64,000 nucleotides of DNA from NCBI GenBank assembly GCA_017459895.1, contig JAFUCA010000001.1, positions 31,619 to 95,618 on the forward strand, written 5' to 3'. This stretch comes from Bacillota bacterium. Lineage in GTDB: Bacteria > Bacillota > Clostridia > Peptostreptococcales > Anaerovoracaceae. The number at the start of each line of letters is the position of its first letter. The first letter of the stretch is position 1. The notes beneath the pieces are model-generated. The model was not told the origin of the DNA and ran no database searches. It saw nothing but the letters and a program-made list of their open reading frames with translations. The translations under genes and the position numbers were made by a program. Of the stretch, positions 27,754 through 36,422 are shown one piece after another.

Positions 27754-28034
27754 GATCCTTTCCGGCAGTCAATCAATGGGGGCTATCCAAGCGTTTTATG
27801 GTCAACTGTTGACTCGCGGACGGCCGGCAGCGGAGGACAGAACGCCGCCTGATTGTAAAACCGCGCCCGAAACCCCGGGAAAGGTTCAAAAAGGCGCGTT
27901 CATTTTTGTACAATCCGCGCTGAAAGCGCCGTTACCTACAAAATGCCGGAGGGCATGCAATGCCGGAGCCGGCATTTGACGCATTGGAACGGAGAATGCA
28001 CCGAGCATTTTTGCCCGGTGCTTTTATTTGCAGT

Positions 28035-28068
28035 GCGGACCGGTCCGCATGAACCGTTATCGGTTCGC
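28035..28068. promoter_or_regulatory. Candidate enhancer (two adjacent dyads) upstream of kdd
   Basis: GCGGACCGGTCCGC is a perfect palindrome abutting ATGAACCGTTATCGGTTCGC, the near-identical partner of the dyad at 25449-25468. The second dyad ends 117 bp before the -24 element. Confidence 0.7.
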
Positions 28069-28185
28069 GCCGGGCTGCGGCGCGAAAATATATTGGTTCA
28101 AAGGCTGGGGGCGGCAAGGCCGAAACGGACGGAAAACGGGGAGTTTCAGGGAATTATGAGAAGGGACGCGCCAGCCTTTGCATGT

Positions 28186-28200
28186 TGGCACACGACTTGC
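28186..28200 (+). promoter_or_regulatory. σ54 (RpoN) promoter of kdd-kam operon
   Basis: TGGCACACGACTTGC matches the consensus TGGCAC-N5-TTGC exactly with correct GG/GC spacing. Transcription should start near 28212, leaving about 55 nt of leader. Confidence 0.92.
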
Positions 28201-28266
28201 TTTATTAAACAATGACTGAAAGTCTGATAATCAAAGATTTGAAAATATCTTAAGGAGGAAAGCAAC

Positions 28267-29334
28267 ATGAAAAAAGGAAATCCGTTCGGAACACACAGAG
28301 TTATCTCCCCGGAAGGCATTCTGCCGCAGCCGGCTGACAAGATCGACAACACAATGGAGATCTATGATAATGAAGTTCTGATCGATGTTATCACACTGAA
28401 CATCGACTCCGCGTCTTTCACCGAGATCGTTAAGAGAGTCTGCGACGGCAAGAAGCCGGCGGACATCGATGGCGACGAGGCAGAAATGGCGAAGGTCAAG
28501 GCGAAGATGCTGGAGATCGTTGAGAACGCCGGCAAGCACAAGAATCCGTGGACCGGTTCCGGCGGCATGCTGATCGGTACCGTTAAGGAAGTCGGACCGG
28601 CTTACGTTGGCGACCTGAAGGTCGGCGACAAGATCGCTACTCTGGTTTCCCTGTCCCTGACCCCGCTGGTCATCGAAGAGATCCACGAGATGAGACCGGC
28701 CATCGACCAGGTCGACATCACCGGCCAGGCGATCCTGTTCCAGAGCGGCATCTATGCGAAGCTGCCTGATGATATGCCGGAAGGACTGGCTCTGTCCGCG
28801 CTGGACGTTGCAGGAGCTCCCGCGCAGGCTGCGAAGCTGACCCGCCCCGGAGACACCGTTCTGGTCATTGGCGGCGGCGGCAAGTCCGGACTGCTGTGCC
28901 TGTATGAGGCGAAGAAGATGGCCGGCGTTACCGGTAAGGTCATCTGCGCGGCAGGTTCTCAGAAGTCCGAAGACAGAGCCCGCAAGCTGGATCTGGCGGA
29001 CGAGTACTTCCACATGGATGCTACCGATGCAGTCGGCATGTATGAGAAGATCATGGAGCTGACCGACGGCAAGCTGTGCGACGTTGTTATCAACTGCGTA
29101 TCCATCGAGAACACCGAGATGGGCTCCATCCTGACCTGCAAGGACGACGGTGTCGTTTACTTCTTCTCCATGGCAACCAGCTTCACAAAGGCTGCTCTGG
29201 GCGCAGAAGGAGTCGGCAAGGACGTCAACATGATGATCGGAAACGGCTACACCAAGGGCCACGCGGAGATCACCCTGCAGGTACTCAGAGAGCACCAGGG
29301 CCTGAGAGATCTGTTCGCGGAGATGTATGCATAG
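28267..29334 (+). CDS. kdd: L-erythro-3,5-diaminohexanoate dehydrogenase
   Basis: 355 aa cytosolic NAD-dependent enzyme that oxidatively deaminates 3,5-diaminohexanoate to 5-amino-3-oxohexanoate, the third step of lysine fermentation. The nucleotide-binding motif VIGGGGKSG is at about 200-208. AAGGAGG precedes the ATG. First gene of the σ54-driven operon; the regulator just upstream carries a degenerate paralogue of it as sensor domain. Confidence 0.92.
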   Translation: MKKGNPFGTHRVISPEGILPQPADKIDNTMEIYDNEVLIDVITLNIDSASFTEIVKRVCDGKKPADIDGDEAEMAKVKAKMLEIVENAGKHKNPWTGSGGMLIGTVKEVGPAYVGDLKVGDKIATLVSLSLTPLVIEEIHEMRPAIDQVDITGQAILFQSGIYAKLPDDMPEGLALSALDVAGAPAQAAKLTRPGDTVLVIGGGGKSGLLCLYEAKKMAGVTGKVICAAGSQKSEDRARKLDLADEYFHMDATDAVGMYEKIMELTDGKLCDVVINCVSIENTEMGSILTCKDDGVVYFFSMATSFTKAALGAEGVGKDVNMMIGNGYTKGHAEITLQVLREHQGLRDLFAEMYA

Positions 29335-29454
29335 TCGTAAGGATTGCCTGAGCCTGCCGCCGAGCGGAGCGCAGGGGGCGTTACCTTGCGAAGCGAAGGA
29401 GGATTCCTTACGACCCGCGCCAGAGAAGTGGACAGCGTCCACTCTATGGCGCGG
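29333..29454 (+). other. Two stable hairpins between kdd and kamA
   Basis: TCGTAAGGA near 29335 pairs with TCCTTACGA near 29404 around inner GC-rich stems. A second hairpin, CCGCGCCA...AGTGGAC with GTCCAC...TGGCGCGG, spans 29415-29454. There is no T-run, so these are likelier mRNA-processing or stability elements than terminators. Confidence 0.6.
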
Positions 29455-29504
29455 AAAGACGCCTGTAATGGTGCATCACCTAATTCATATTGAGGAGGAA
29501 AGTT

Positions 29505-30764
29505 ATGGCAATCAGAAACTGGAAGGACATTCCGCTATTCAAGGATGTCACCGACGAGCAATGGAATGACTGGCACTGGCAGGTTGCGAACCGGCTGAAC
29601 ACGGTCGAGCAGATCAAGCAGGTCGTGAACCTGACACCGGAAGAAGAAGCGGACATCTCCAAGGTCATGGACGGATTCCGTGTCGGCATCACGCCGTACT
29701 ATGCGTCCCTGATGGATCCGGATAATCCGAACTGCCCGGTCAGAATGCAGGCGGTTCCGATCCTGGCGGAGACGCACCGGTCCGAGGCGGATATGCTGGA
29801 CCCGCTGCATGAGGACGAAGATTCTCCGGCTCCGGGGCTGACCCACAGATATCCGGACCGGGTGCTGTTCCTGATCACAGACCAGTGCTCCATGTACTGC
29901 AGACACTGCACCAGAAGAAGACTGGCGGGAGAGAAGGATGGCGCCAGAAGCATGGATGACATCAACGCATGCATCGACTACATCCGCAGGACCCCGGTGG
30001 TCAGAGACGTACTGCTCTCCGGCGGAGACGCGCTGTGCGTCGAGGACGAGGTGCTGGAATACATCATCAGCGAGCTGAGAAAGATCGACCACGTGGAGAT
30101 CGTCCGGCTGGGCTCCAGAACCCCTGTGGTCATGCCCCAGAGAATCACCGACGATCTGGTGAACATGCTGAAGAAGTATCACCCGATCTGGCTGAACACC
30201 CATTTCAACCACCCGAAGGAATGGACACCGGAAGCCGCCGAAGCGTGCCGGAAGCTGGCAGACGCCGGCATCCCCCTTGGCAACCAGTCGGTGTTGCTCA
30301 GAGGAGTCAATGACGATGTTCACGTCATGAGAAATCTGGTTCACCATTGCGTTAAGAACAGAGTTCGTCCATACTATATCTATCAGTGTGACCTGTCTCT
30401 GGGAATCGAACACTTCAGAACACCGGTCTCCAAGGGCATCGAGATCATCGAAGGCCTGAGAGGACACACCTCCGGTTACGCGGTGCCGACCTTCGTCGTC
30501 GACGCGCCGGGAGGCGGCGGCAAGACTCCGGTCATGCCCCAGTATGTGATTTCCCAGACACCGGAAAAGGTCATCCTGAGAAACTACGAAGGCGTCATCA
30601 CCACCTACACCGAGCCGAACCAGCTGCCGAAGTTGCAGTGCAGCTACGAGAACTGCAAGCCGGTGGAGGAATACAAGTACGAAGGCGTCGCAGGACTTGC
30701 GGAAGGCGAGCGGATGTCCATGGAACCCATGGGACTGCTGCGGCACGAACGCAACAAGAAATAA
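29505..30764 (+). CDS. kamA: L-lysine 2,3-aminomutase
   Basis: 419 aa radical-SAM, PLP-dependent enzyme converting L-lysine to L-beta-lysine, the entry step of the pathway. The [4Fe-4S] motif C-x3-C-x2-C is CSMYCRHC, followed by TRRRLAG. Also visible are the SGGDAL motif, LRGVNDD and the PLP-lysine region VPTFVVDAPGGGGKTPV (in part GGGGKTPV). C-terminal cysteines that bind zinc in clostridial homologues are consistent with the CSYENC segment. GAGGAGG precedes the ATG at 29505. Confidence 0.96.
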   Translation: MAIRNWKDIPLFKDVTDEQWNDWHWQVANRLNTVEQIKQVVNLTPEEEADISKVMDGFRVGITPYYASLMDPDNPNCPVRMQAVPILAETHRSEADMLDPLHEDEDSPAPGLTHRYPDRVLFLITDQCSMYCRHCTRRRLAGEKDGARSMDDINACIDYIRRTPVVRDVLLSGGDALCVEDEVLEYIISELRKIDHVEIVRLGSRTPVVMPQRITDDLVNMLKKYHPIWLNTHFNHPKEWTPEAAEACRKLADAGIPLGNQSVLLRGVNDDVHVMRNLVHHCVKNRVRPYYIYQCDLSLGIEHFRTPVSKGIEIIEGLRGHTSGYAVPTFVVDAPGGGGKTPVMPQYVISQTPEKVILRNYEGVITTYTEPNQLPKLQCSYENCKPVEEYKYEGVAGLAEGERMSMEPMGLLRHERNKK

Positions 30765-30776
30765 CTCATATTAACT

Positions 30777-31799
30777 ATGCTGTATGAACTGTCACAGAAG
30801 TACAAACGAATAGCCATCGTGGGCATGGCGAAGAATGCCGGCAAGACCACCACCCTCAACTATTTTCTCGAAGAGGCGATGGATGAGGAGATGGTCGTCG
30901 GTGTCACGTCCACCGGCAGAGACGGAGAAAGAACCGATCTTGTGACAGGTACAGATAAACCAAGCATCTGGCTTGAAGAAGGAATGCTTGTATCGGTTCC
31001 GGTCCAGCTGTATGATCTGGCGGACGCAGGACTGGAGATTCTGCGAAAAACCGAGTACGGTACCTCCCTCGGTCCCATTCTGCTTTGCAGAGTCGCCAGC
31101 TCGGGCTACGTGCAGGTCGCAGGACCTGTCATTAACGCCCAGCATGAAAGCCTCTGCGCGGAGATGATCGAAGCCGGAGCGGAGGTGGTGCTGATCGACG
31201 GGGCGATCGACCGAAAGTCCATCGCGGCACCCGAAACATCCGATGCAATCATTCTTTCGACAGGTGCTGTCCTGTCAAGACAGATGCGAACCGTCATTGA
31301 GGAAACGGCACACACGGTGGGGCTGTATCGGCTGCCCCGCCTGGAAGAGGGACCGGTACGCGGGTACCTCGAGGACATCGGCGATGACGAGCGGATCCAG
31401 CTGATCCGGGACGGCGCATTGGAGACGCTCCCGGTCAGGACCGGTCTGGGCGCGGGGAAAATACTGGCTGGTTTATTGAACGAAAAAAATGGTAAGGATA
31501 TCAGCCATATCTTTCTCCCGGGCGCATTCACACCGGGATCGATCGATGGGATCGATCCTCGGATGATGCGGCGGATCACTTTCGTACTGAAGGATCCGAC
31601 CAGGATATTCTTCCCGCCGCCGATCTGGAGGAAGATGCGGAAATGGGGACTGAACGTAACCGTTCTGGAGAATATCAACGTTGCCGCGCTGACGGTGAAC
31701 CCGACTTCACCCTTCGGCTACCGCTTTGACCAGCAGCAGCTGGTGCAGGCGATGCAGGCAGCGATCCCGGAAATACCGGTCATCGACGTAATGGAATAA
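30777..31799 (+). CDS. kamB: KamB, P-loop protein linked to lysine 5,6-aminomutase reactivation
   Basis: 340 aa. An N-terminal P-loop (GMAKNAGKTTT, about 16-26) is followed by an alpha/beta body. Proteins of this type always sit with kamC-kamD-kamE in lysine-fermenting bacteria and are named as a subunit of the aminomutase reactivase, which is thought to remove damaged B12 from KamDE using ATP. Begins 12 bp after kamA. Confidence 0.82.
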   Translation: MLYELSQKYKRIAIVGMAKNAGKTTTLNYFLEEAMDEEMVVGVTSTGRDGERTDLVTGTDKPSIWLEEGMLVSVPVQLYDLADAGLEILRKTEYGTSLGPILLCRVASSGYVQVAGPVINAQHESLCAEMIEAGAEVVLIDGAIDRKSIAAPETSDAIILSTGAVLSRQMRTVIEETAHTVGLYRLPRLEEGPVRGYLEDIGDDERIQLIRDGALETLPVRTGLGAGKILAGLLNEKNGKDISHIFLPGAFTPGSIDGIDPRMMRRITFVLKDPTRIFFPPPIWRKMRKWGLNVTVLENINVAALTVNPTSPFGYRFDQQQLVQAMQAAIPEIPVIDVME

Positions 31800-31828
31800 G
31801 GATCCGCAGGATCCGGGAAGGAAGCAGA

Positions 31829-33460
31829 ATGAGCGCACAAATCCTGGCAACAGACAAAGTGAAACGCGAAACAGGTCTCGCTCACGTTTTTGCTTCCCTG
31901 AACATCCTCTGCCCCTACGGCCAGCGGGCCCTGCGGGGGGCGAAACCGTTCATGCCCGGGGAGGAAGAGCAGCTGAGGGAGGAATTTGAGCGAATCCGGA
32001 AGATCGGAGAGATCATTGCGCGGGACGAACGGCGTACCGGCGAGCTCAAGGAAATCCTCATGCTGGTCAAAGACAACACACTGTCCATCGAAAAAAGTCG
32101 GGACAGCGTACTGACAGTGGTTGAGCTTTTCGAGCTGAAGATCCTGCTTCTGCAGATGGAAAAGCTTCGGAAAATGGACGAAACCGAGCATTTCCCGCCG
32201 GAATTCGTGCCCTACGATGTGACGCCGCTTCTGGACTATCTGGATCCGGACGGCGGACGCATCAGCACCTTCTTCATCTACGACAGTTTCTCCGAGGAAC
32301 TGGCTGCCCTGCGGCAGCAGAGGAAGGATGCGGAGCGGCAGGTCCGAAAGCATCAGAAGCAAAAGGCAACGCAGCTTCGGAAGCAGCACGGGATCGCGCT
32401 GACACCCAAATTCGAGGTGCAGGTCAGCAAGGCGGACCGTGAACGTATAAAAATGATGGAAGAGATCGCCGAATTGGAGAAATCGGCAGAAGATTATATG
32501 TCGGTGACCTGGCGTCTGACCGCAGATGAGGAGACAGACGCGCTTACGCGCAGGATCGAGGAGTGCACAGAACAGATCGAACGCGAAGAGTACAAGGTCA
32601 GACGCTGGTTATCGGCACATGTGGGTGGCCACAGCAAGGCTTTGCTGGAGAGCGCCGAGCGGATCGGCGCGCTGGATCTGGCCATCGCAAAGGCTGAATA
32701 TGCCATGAAACATAAATGCTGCATCCCGGACATCGCTGCGGAACACGCAATCCGCTTCACCGATGGCAGGCATCTGCAGGTCGAGGAGATCCTGGAGAGG
32801 GACGGCGGGGAATACTGCCCCATCTCCATTGAACTGAACGACGGGGTGACCTGCATCACCGGAGCCAATATGGGAGGCAAGACCATTTCCCTCAAGCTGG
32901 TGGGACTGATCTGCCTGATGACCCAGTACGGACTGCCGGTGCCCTGCGAAAGCGCACACCTGGGGCTATGCAGCAGTGTGCAGATTCTGATCGGAGACAG
33001 TCAGTCCATCGAAAGAGGCCTGTCCAGCTTCGGAAGCGAGATGGAGGATCTGAAGAAGATGCTGGAGGCAAGCGGACCGGGAGCGCTGCTGCTGATCGAC
33101 GAGATCGCCAGCGGCACCAACCCCTCCGAAGGACTGGCCCTGACCAAGGCTATCGTCGATCACCTGAAGCACAGAGACTATATTACGCTGATCACGACGC
33201 ACTTCGAACGGGTCGCGGAGGAGAATGAAGTCGTGAATCTGCAGGTGACGGGACTGGCCCACGCGGACTTCTCCCAGCTGGATACCCAGCTTCGGACGGC
33301 GGACGCGAAGGGCCGGATCGAGGTCATCCGCAGGTTTATGGATTATCGTCTGCAGAAGGTGGACGGCCGGGGAGATGTGCCTCACGATGCGCTCCGCATC
33401 GCGCAAATGCTGGGCATCGGAAGTGAGATCATCGATAAAGCAAAAGAATTCCTGAGATAA
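31829..33460 (+). CDS. kamC: KamC, MutS-like ATPase of the aminomutase reactivase
   Basis: 543 aa. The C-terminal half is a MutS-family ATPase: Walker A GANMGGKT, Walker B LLIDEIASGTNPSEG and the TTHF loop. The N-terminal half is a helical lever/clamp region, with no mismatch-recognition domain, so it is not a repair MutS. Its constant neighbours point to a role in reactivating KamDE rather than DNA repair; that role is known from the family, not from this sequence. Confidence 0.85.
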   Translation: MSAQILATDKVKRETGLAHVFASLNILCPYGQRALRGAKPFMPGEEEQLREEFERIRKIGEIIARDERRTGELKEILMLVKDNTLSIEKSRDSVLTVVELFELKILLLQMEKLRKMDETEHFPPEFVPYDVTPLLDYLDPDGGRISTFFIYDSFSEELAALRQQRKDAERQVRKHQKQKATQLRKQHGIALTPKFEVQVSKADRERIKMMEEIAELEKSAEDYMSVTWRLTADEETDALTRRIEECTEQIEREEYKVRRWLSAHVGGHSKALLESAERIGALDLAIAKAEYAMKHKCCIPDIAAEHAIRFTDGRHLQVEEILERDGGEYCPISIELNDGVTCITGANMGGKTISLKLVGLICLMTQYGLPVPCESAHLGLCSSVQILIGDSQSIERGLSSFGSEMEDLKKMLEASGPGALLLIDEIASGTNPSEGLALTKAIVDHLKHRDYITLITTHFERVAEENEVVNLQVTGLAHADFSQLDTQLRTADAKGRIEVIRRFMDYRLQKVDGRGDVPHDALRIAQMLGIGSEIIDKAKEFLR

Positions 33461-33501
33461 TGAGATATCGGAAGGACTGTCTGAAGTAAAGGAGAACAAG
33501 G

Positions 33502-35058
33502 ATGAAAAGTAAACTGAATCTGGATCCGGCGAAGGTGGATCACGCACGTTCCAGCGCTGCCAAGATCGCGCAGAGCATGCAGGAATTCATCGACCGACAC
33601 ACGACAGTCAGTACGGAGAGAACAGTGCTTCGTCTGCTGGGCGTTGACGGTGTCGACGAATTTGATGAGCCGCTGCCGAACGTGGTTGTGGATCAGCTGC
33701 TGAAGGCCGGAGGTCTGCCCCGCGGAATCGCCTACTGGATGGGCAACGCGATGATCCAGACGGGCAAGGATCCGCAGGAGATCGCGGAAGCCATCGGCAG
33801 AGGCGAGATGAACATCACCGAACTGGAGATGGCGCCGGTGAAGGAAGCCGAAGAAAAGATCATGCCGATCGTACTGGATGCTCTGAAGAGGATCCGTCAG
33901 CAGACGGAAAAAAGAAACGAGTATCTGGCGACCATCGGTGAGGGGAAACGGCCGTATCTGTACGTTATCGTAGCAACCGGAAACATCTACGAAGACGTGG
34001 TGCAGGCACAGGCAGCCGCGCGCCAGGGTGCGGATATCATCGCGGTCATTCGTACGACGGCCCAGTCTTTGCTGGACTACGTCCCGTACGGACCGACCAC
34101 CGAGGGGTTCGGAGGAACCTACGCAACACAGGAAAACTTCAGGATCATGAGAAAAGCGCTGGACGAGGTCGGCGAGGAGGTTGGCAGATACATCCGACTC
34201 TGTAACTATTCCTCCGGAATGTGCATGCCCGAAATCGCCGCCATGGGCGCTCTCGAACGGCTGGACGTCATGCTCAATGACGCCATCTACGGGATCCTGT
34301 TCAGAGATATCAACATGCAGAGAACGCTGGTCGACCAGTACTTCTCCAGAGTCATCATCGGTTACTGCGATATCATCTTCAACTCCGGTGAGGACAACTA
34401 CCTGACGACGGACGACGCGTATGAAAACGCACATACCGTACTGGCATCCCAGTTCATCAACGAGCAGTTCGCGGTGCTGGCCAACGTCCGGGAGGAGCAG
34501 ATGGGCCTCGGGCACGCCTTCGAGATGGATCCGGACATCGAGAACGGATTCCTCTACGAGCTGTCTCAGGCGCTGATGGCCCGGGAGATCTTCCCGAAGG
34601 CCCCGCTGAAATACATGCCGCCGACCAAGTACATGACCGGCAACATCTTCAAGGGCAACGTGCAGGACGCGCTGTTCAACATGATTGCCATCTGGTCCGG
34701 ACAGTCCCTCCAGCTTTTGGGAATGCTGACGGAAGCGATCCATACGCCCCACATGCACGACCGGTACCTCTCCATCGAAAATGCGCAGTACATTTTCAAT
34801 AATATGAGAGATCTCGGCTCCGAGGTGTATTACAAAGAAGGCGGCATCATTCAGACCCGTGCCCAGGGTGTCCTGGACAAGGCGGACAAGCTGCTGTCGG
34901 AGATCGTCGAGGAGGGCCTCTTCTCCACGATCGAGCAAGGCAAGTTCGGCGGCGTCAAGCGTCCCCGGGACGGAGGCAAAGGTCTGGAAGGCGTCTGCGT
35001 GAAGGATGACGAGTACTTCAATCCGTTTATTCCGCTCATGTTAGGAGGTGCGAAATAA
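33502..35058 (+). CDS. kamD: Lysine 5,6-aminomutase alpha subunit
   Basis: 518 aa TIM-barrel subunit of the adenosylcobalamin- and PLP-dependent enzyme that moves the terminal amino group of beta-lysine from C6 to C5. Length and the segments GLPRGIAYWMGNAM and YSSGMCMPEIAAMGA fit known KamD proteins. AAAGGAG precedes the ATG. Its TAA overlaps the kamE start by one base, giving equimolar translation of the two subunits. Confidence 0.95.
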   Translation: MKSKLNLDPAKVDHARSSAAKIAQSMQEFIDRHTTVSTERTVLRLLGVDGVDEFDEPLPNVVVDQLLKAGGLPRGIAYWMGNAMIQTGKDPQEIAEAIGRGEMNITELEMAPVKEAEEKIMPIVLDALKRIRQQTEKRNEYLATIGEGKRPYLYVIVATGNIYEDVVQAQAAARQGADIIAVIRTTAQSLLDYVPYGPTTEGFGGTYATQENFRIMRKALDEVGEEVGRYIRLCNYSSGMCMPEIAAMGALERLDVMLNDAIYGILFRDINMQRTLVDQYFSRVIIGYCDIIFNSGEDNYLTTDDAYENAHTVLASQFINEQFAVLANVREEQMGLGHAFEMDPDIENGFLYELSQALMAREIFPKAPLKYMPPTKYMTGNIFKGNVQDALFNMIAIWSGQSLQLLGMLTEAIHTPHMHDRYLSIENAQYIFNNMRDLGSEVYYKEGGIIQTRAQGVLDKADKLLSEIVEEGLFSTIEQGKFGGVKRPRDGGKGLEGVCVKDDEYFNPFIPLMLGGAK

Positions 35059-35837
35059 TGGCAGAACAATGTGCAGCAAACACCGCGATCGCACAGGTTG
35101 ACCTGACGAAGGTCAAGCCTTACGGCGACACACTCAACGACGGTATGACAGAAGTCGCATTCACCCTGCCGGTACCTTACGGTGACGAGGCGGATGAAGC
35201 GGCGCGGCAGCTGGCCCGGCAGATGGGTCTGGACGAGCCGAATGTGGTTTATTCCAAGAGCATGACCGACGGATTCACCTTCTTCGTGGTCTACGGCAAG
35301 TGCCAGCACACCGTGGACTTCACCACGATTAAGGTAGCCAAGGTCGAAGTCGATGTCATGGACCGTCTGGAATGCGCGGAATACATCAAAGAAAACATCC
35401 GCCGTCCGGTGGTCATGGTCGGCGCATCCACCGGTACCGACGCCCACACCGTCGGCATCGACGCGATCATGAACATGAAGGGATTCCACGGACACTTCGG
35501 TCTGGAGCGCTACGAAGGCGTTGAGGCCTACAACATGGGCTCCCAGGTACCGAACGAAGTCCTGATCGCCAAGGCCAAGGAAGTCCATGCCGACGCGATC
35601 CTGGTCTCCCAGACCGTCACCCAGAAGGACATCCACATCCAGAACCTGACCAACATGGTCGAGCTGCTGGAGGCGGAGGGTATGCGTGACAAGGTGATCC
35701 TGGTCTGCGGCGGCCCCCGTATCTCCCACGAGCTGGCGCAGGAGCTGGGCTACGACGCCGGCTTCGGCCCCCACAAGTACGCCGAAGACGTGGCCTCCTT
35801 CGTGCTGACCGAGATCGTCAACCGGGGGATGGTATAG
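35058..35837 (+). CDS. kamE: Lysine 5,6-aminomutase beta subunit (B12 binding)
   Basis: 259 aa. The N-terminal dimerisation region is followed by a Rossmann B12-binding domain with D-x-H-x-x-G in TGTDAHTVGID, where His replaces the dimethylbenzimidazole ligand. A PLP-binding lysine is expected in the beta subunit of this family. It is the last gene of the operon and is followed by a strong terminator. Confidence 0.95.
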   Translation: MAEQCAANTAIAQVDLTKVKPYGDTLNDGMTEVAFTLPVPYGDEADEAARQLARQMGLDEPNVVYSKSMTDGFTFFVVYGKCQHTVDFTTIKVAKVEVDVMDRLECAEYIKENIRRPVVMVGASTGTDAHTVGIDAIMNMKGFHGHFGLERYEGVEAYNMGSQVPNEVLIAKAKEVHADAILVSQTVTQKDIHIQNLTNMVELLEAEGMRDKVILVCGGPRISHELAQELGYDAGFGPHKYAEDVASFVLTEIVNRGMV

Positions 35838-35879
35838 GCGCATGTCGTATAATGGAGTCGCCACAAACATGAATTCTCT

Positions 35880-35919
35880 GAAGCTGTTGCACGAATCCGT
35901 GCGACGGCTTCTTTTTTTT
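35880..35919 (+). terminator. Rho-independent terminator of the kdd-kam operon
   Basis: GAAGC...GCACG and CGTGC...GCTTC arms form a long stem followed by eight T residues. Confidence 0.9.
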
Positions 35920-36310
35920 ATTCGTGATCGGGACCCGGATGTGACACGCCCCTGTAATCAGGGTCGAAATCAGAACAGCTACCATAATTTCCGAAATCCT
36001 GCACGATATGGTAGAGGTCTACCATATCGTGCGGACTTTGTTTATTTTATGGTAGGCAACCCCTTGTCATCGCTTGAGAAACGGCAAATGGGTACCAAAC
36101 CAGAGCTAGTTATCGGCAAGATTATACGGAACGCTGCTCGAAAGAGCTTCATGACTACCATATTTGATGCATTCCCGTTCGAAAATGGTAGGGGCCTACC
36201 ATTTCGTCCAGCTTTTGCGATTTCGTGGTAGGGGAGCCACTGGGATCATAGCTGCTCAGAGGACGCGGGAGCCGGGGCCTCTTCGAAAGTCAATATCGTG
36301 AAACGGGATT
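35920..36310. repeat. Hairpin-repeat islands, CTACCATA family (two loci, four units)
   Basis: Units 35980-36015 and 36020-36056 are separated by AGGT; units 36155-36191 and 36196-36231 by GGGC. All are 36 or 37 bp with CTACCAT and ATGGTAG-type ends. In the first locus the two facing halves extend the symmetry to GCACGATATGGTAG/CTACCATATCGTGC. No real gene lies here. Confidence 0.85.
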
Positions 36311-36313
36311 CCA

Positions 36314-36343
36314 TTGACATTCAACAAAAGCGGAAACTATAAT
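36314..36343 (+). promoter_or_regulatory. σA promoter of the first giant flavoprotein operon
   Basis: TTGACA (36314-36319), 18-bp spacer, TATAAT (36338-36343), both consensus. Confidence 0.88.
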
Positions 36344-36350
36344 ATTTATA

Positions 36351-36372
36351 AGTTAGTTCAACTTAACTAACT
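36351..36372. promoter_or_regulatory. Operator 1 of the flavoprotein regulon
   Basis: AGTTAGTT-CAACTT-AACTAACT is a perfect dyad with 8-bp arms placed 7 bp after the -10 box, overlapping the start site as a repressor site would. Near-identical sites occur at 52809-52826 and 52985-53006. Confidence 0.85.
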
Positions 36373-36422
36373 GCGGGAGATAGAGAAAAATTACAGCTAT
36401 GCGTGAAAGGAAGGAGAAGAAT

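Larger units (their letters stand above)
27634..28266 (+). promoter_or_regulatory. kdd upstream control region
   Basis: This 633-bp gap has no gene. It contains the ATTTGTA hairpin units, a perfect 14-bp palindrome GCGGACCGGTCCGC at 28035-28048, the enhancer-like dyad at 28049-28068, one dispersed 10-mer at 28172 and the σ54 promoter at 28186-28200. The arrangement, with dyads about 120-150 bp ahead of a -24/-12 promoter, is the layout expected for activator binding and DNA looping. Confidence 0.75.

Noticed and set aside
29573-29600. A third σ54-like promoter inside kamA (TGGCACTGGCAGGTTGC)
   Set aside because: Spacing of GG and GC is too long and it lies within coding sequence.
31829-33460. 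DNA mismatch-repair MutS
   Set aside because: No mismatch-recognition domain is present, and the gene sits in the middle of the aminomutase operon as KamC does.
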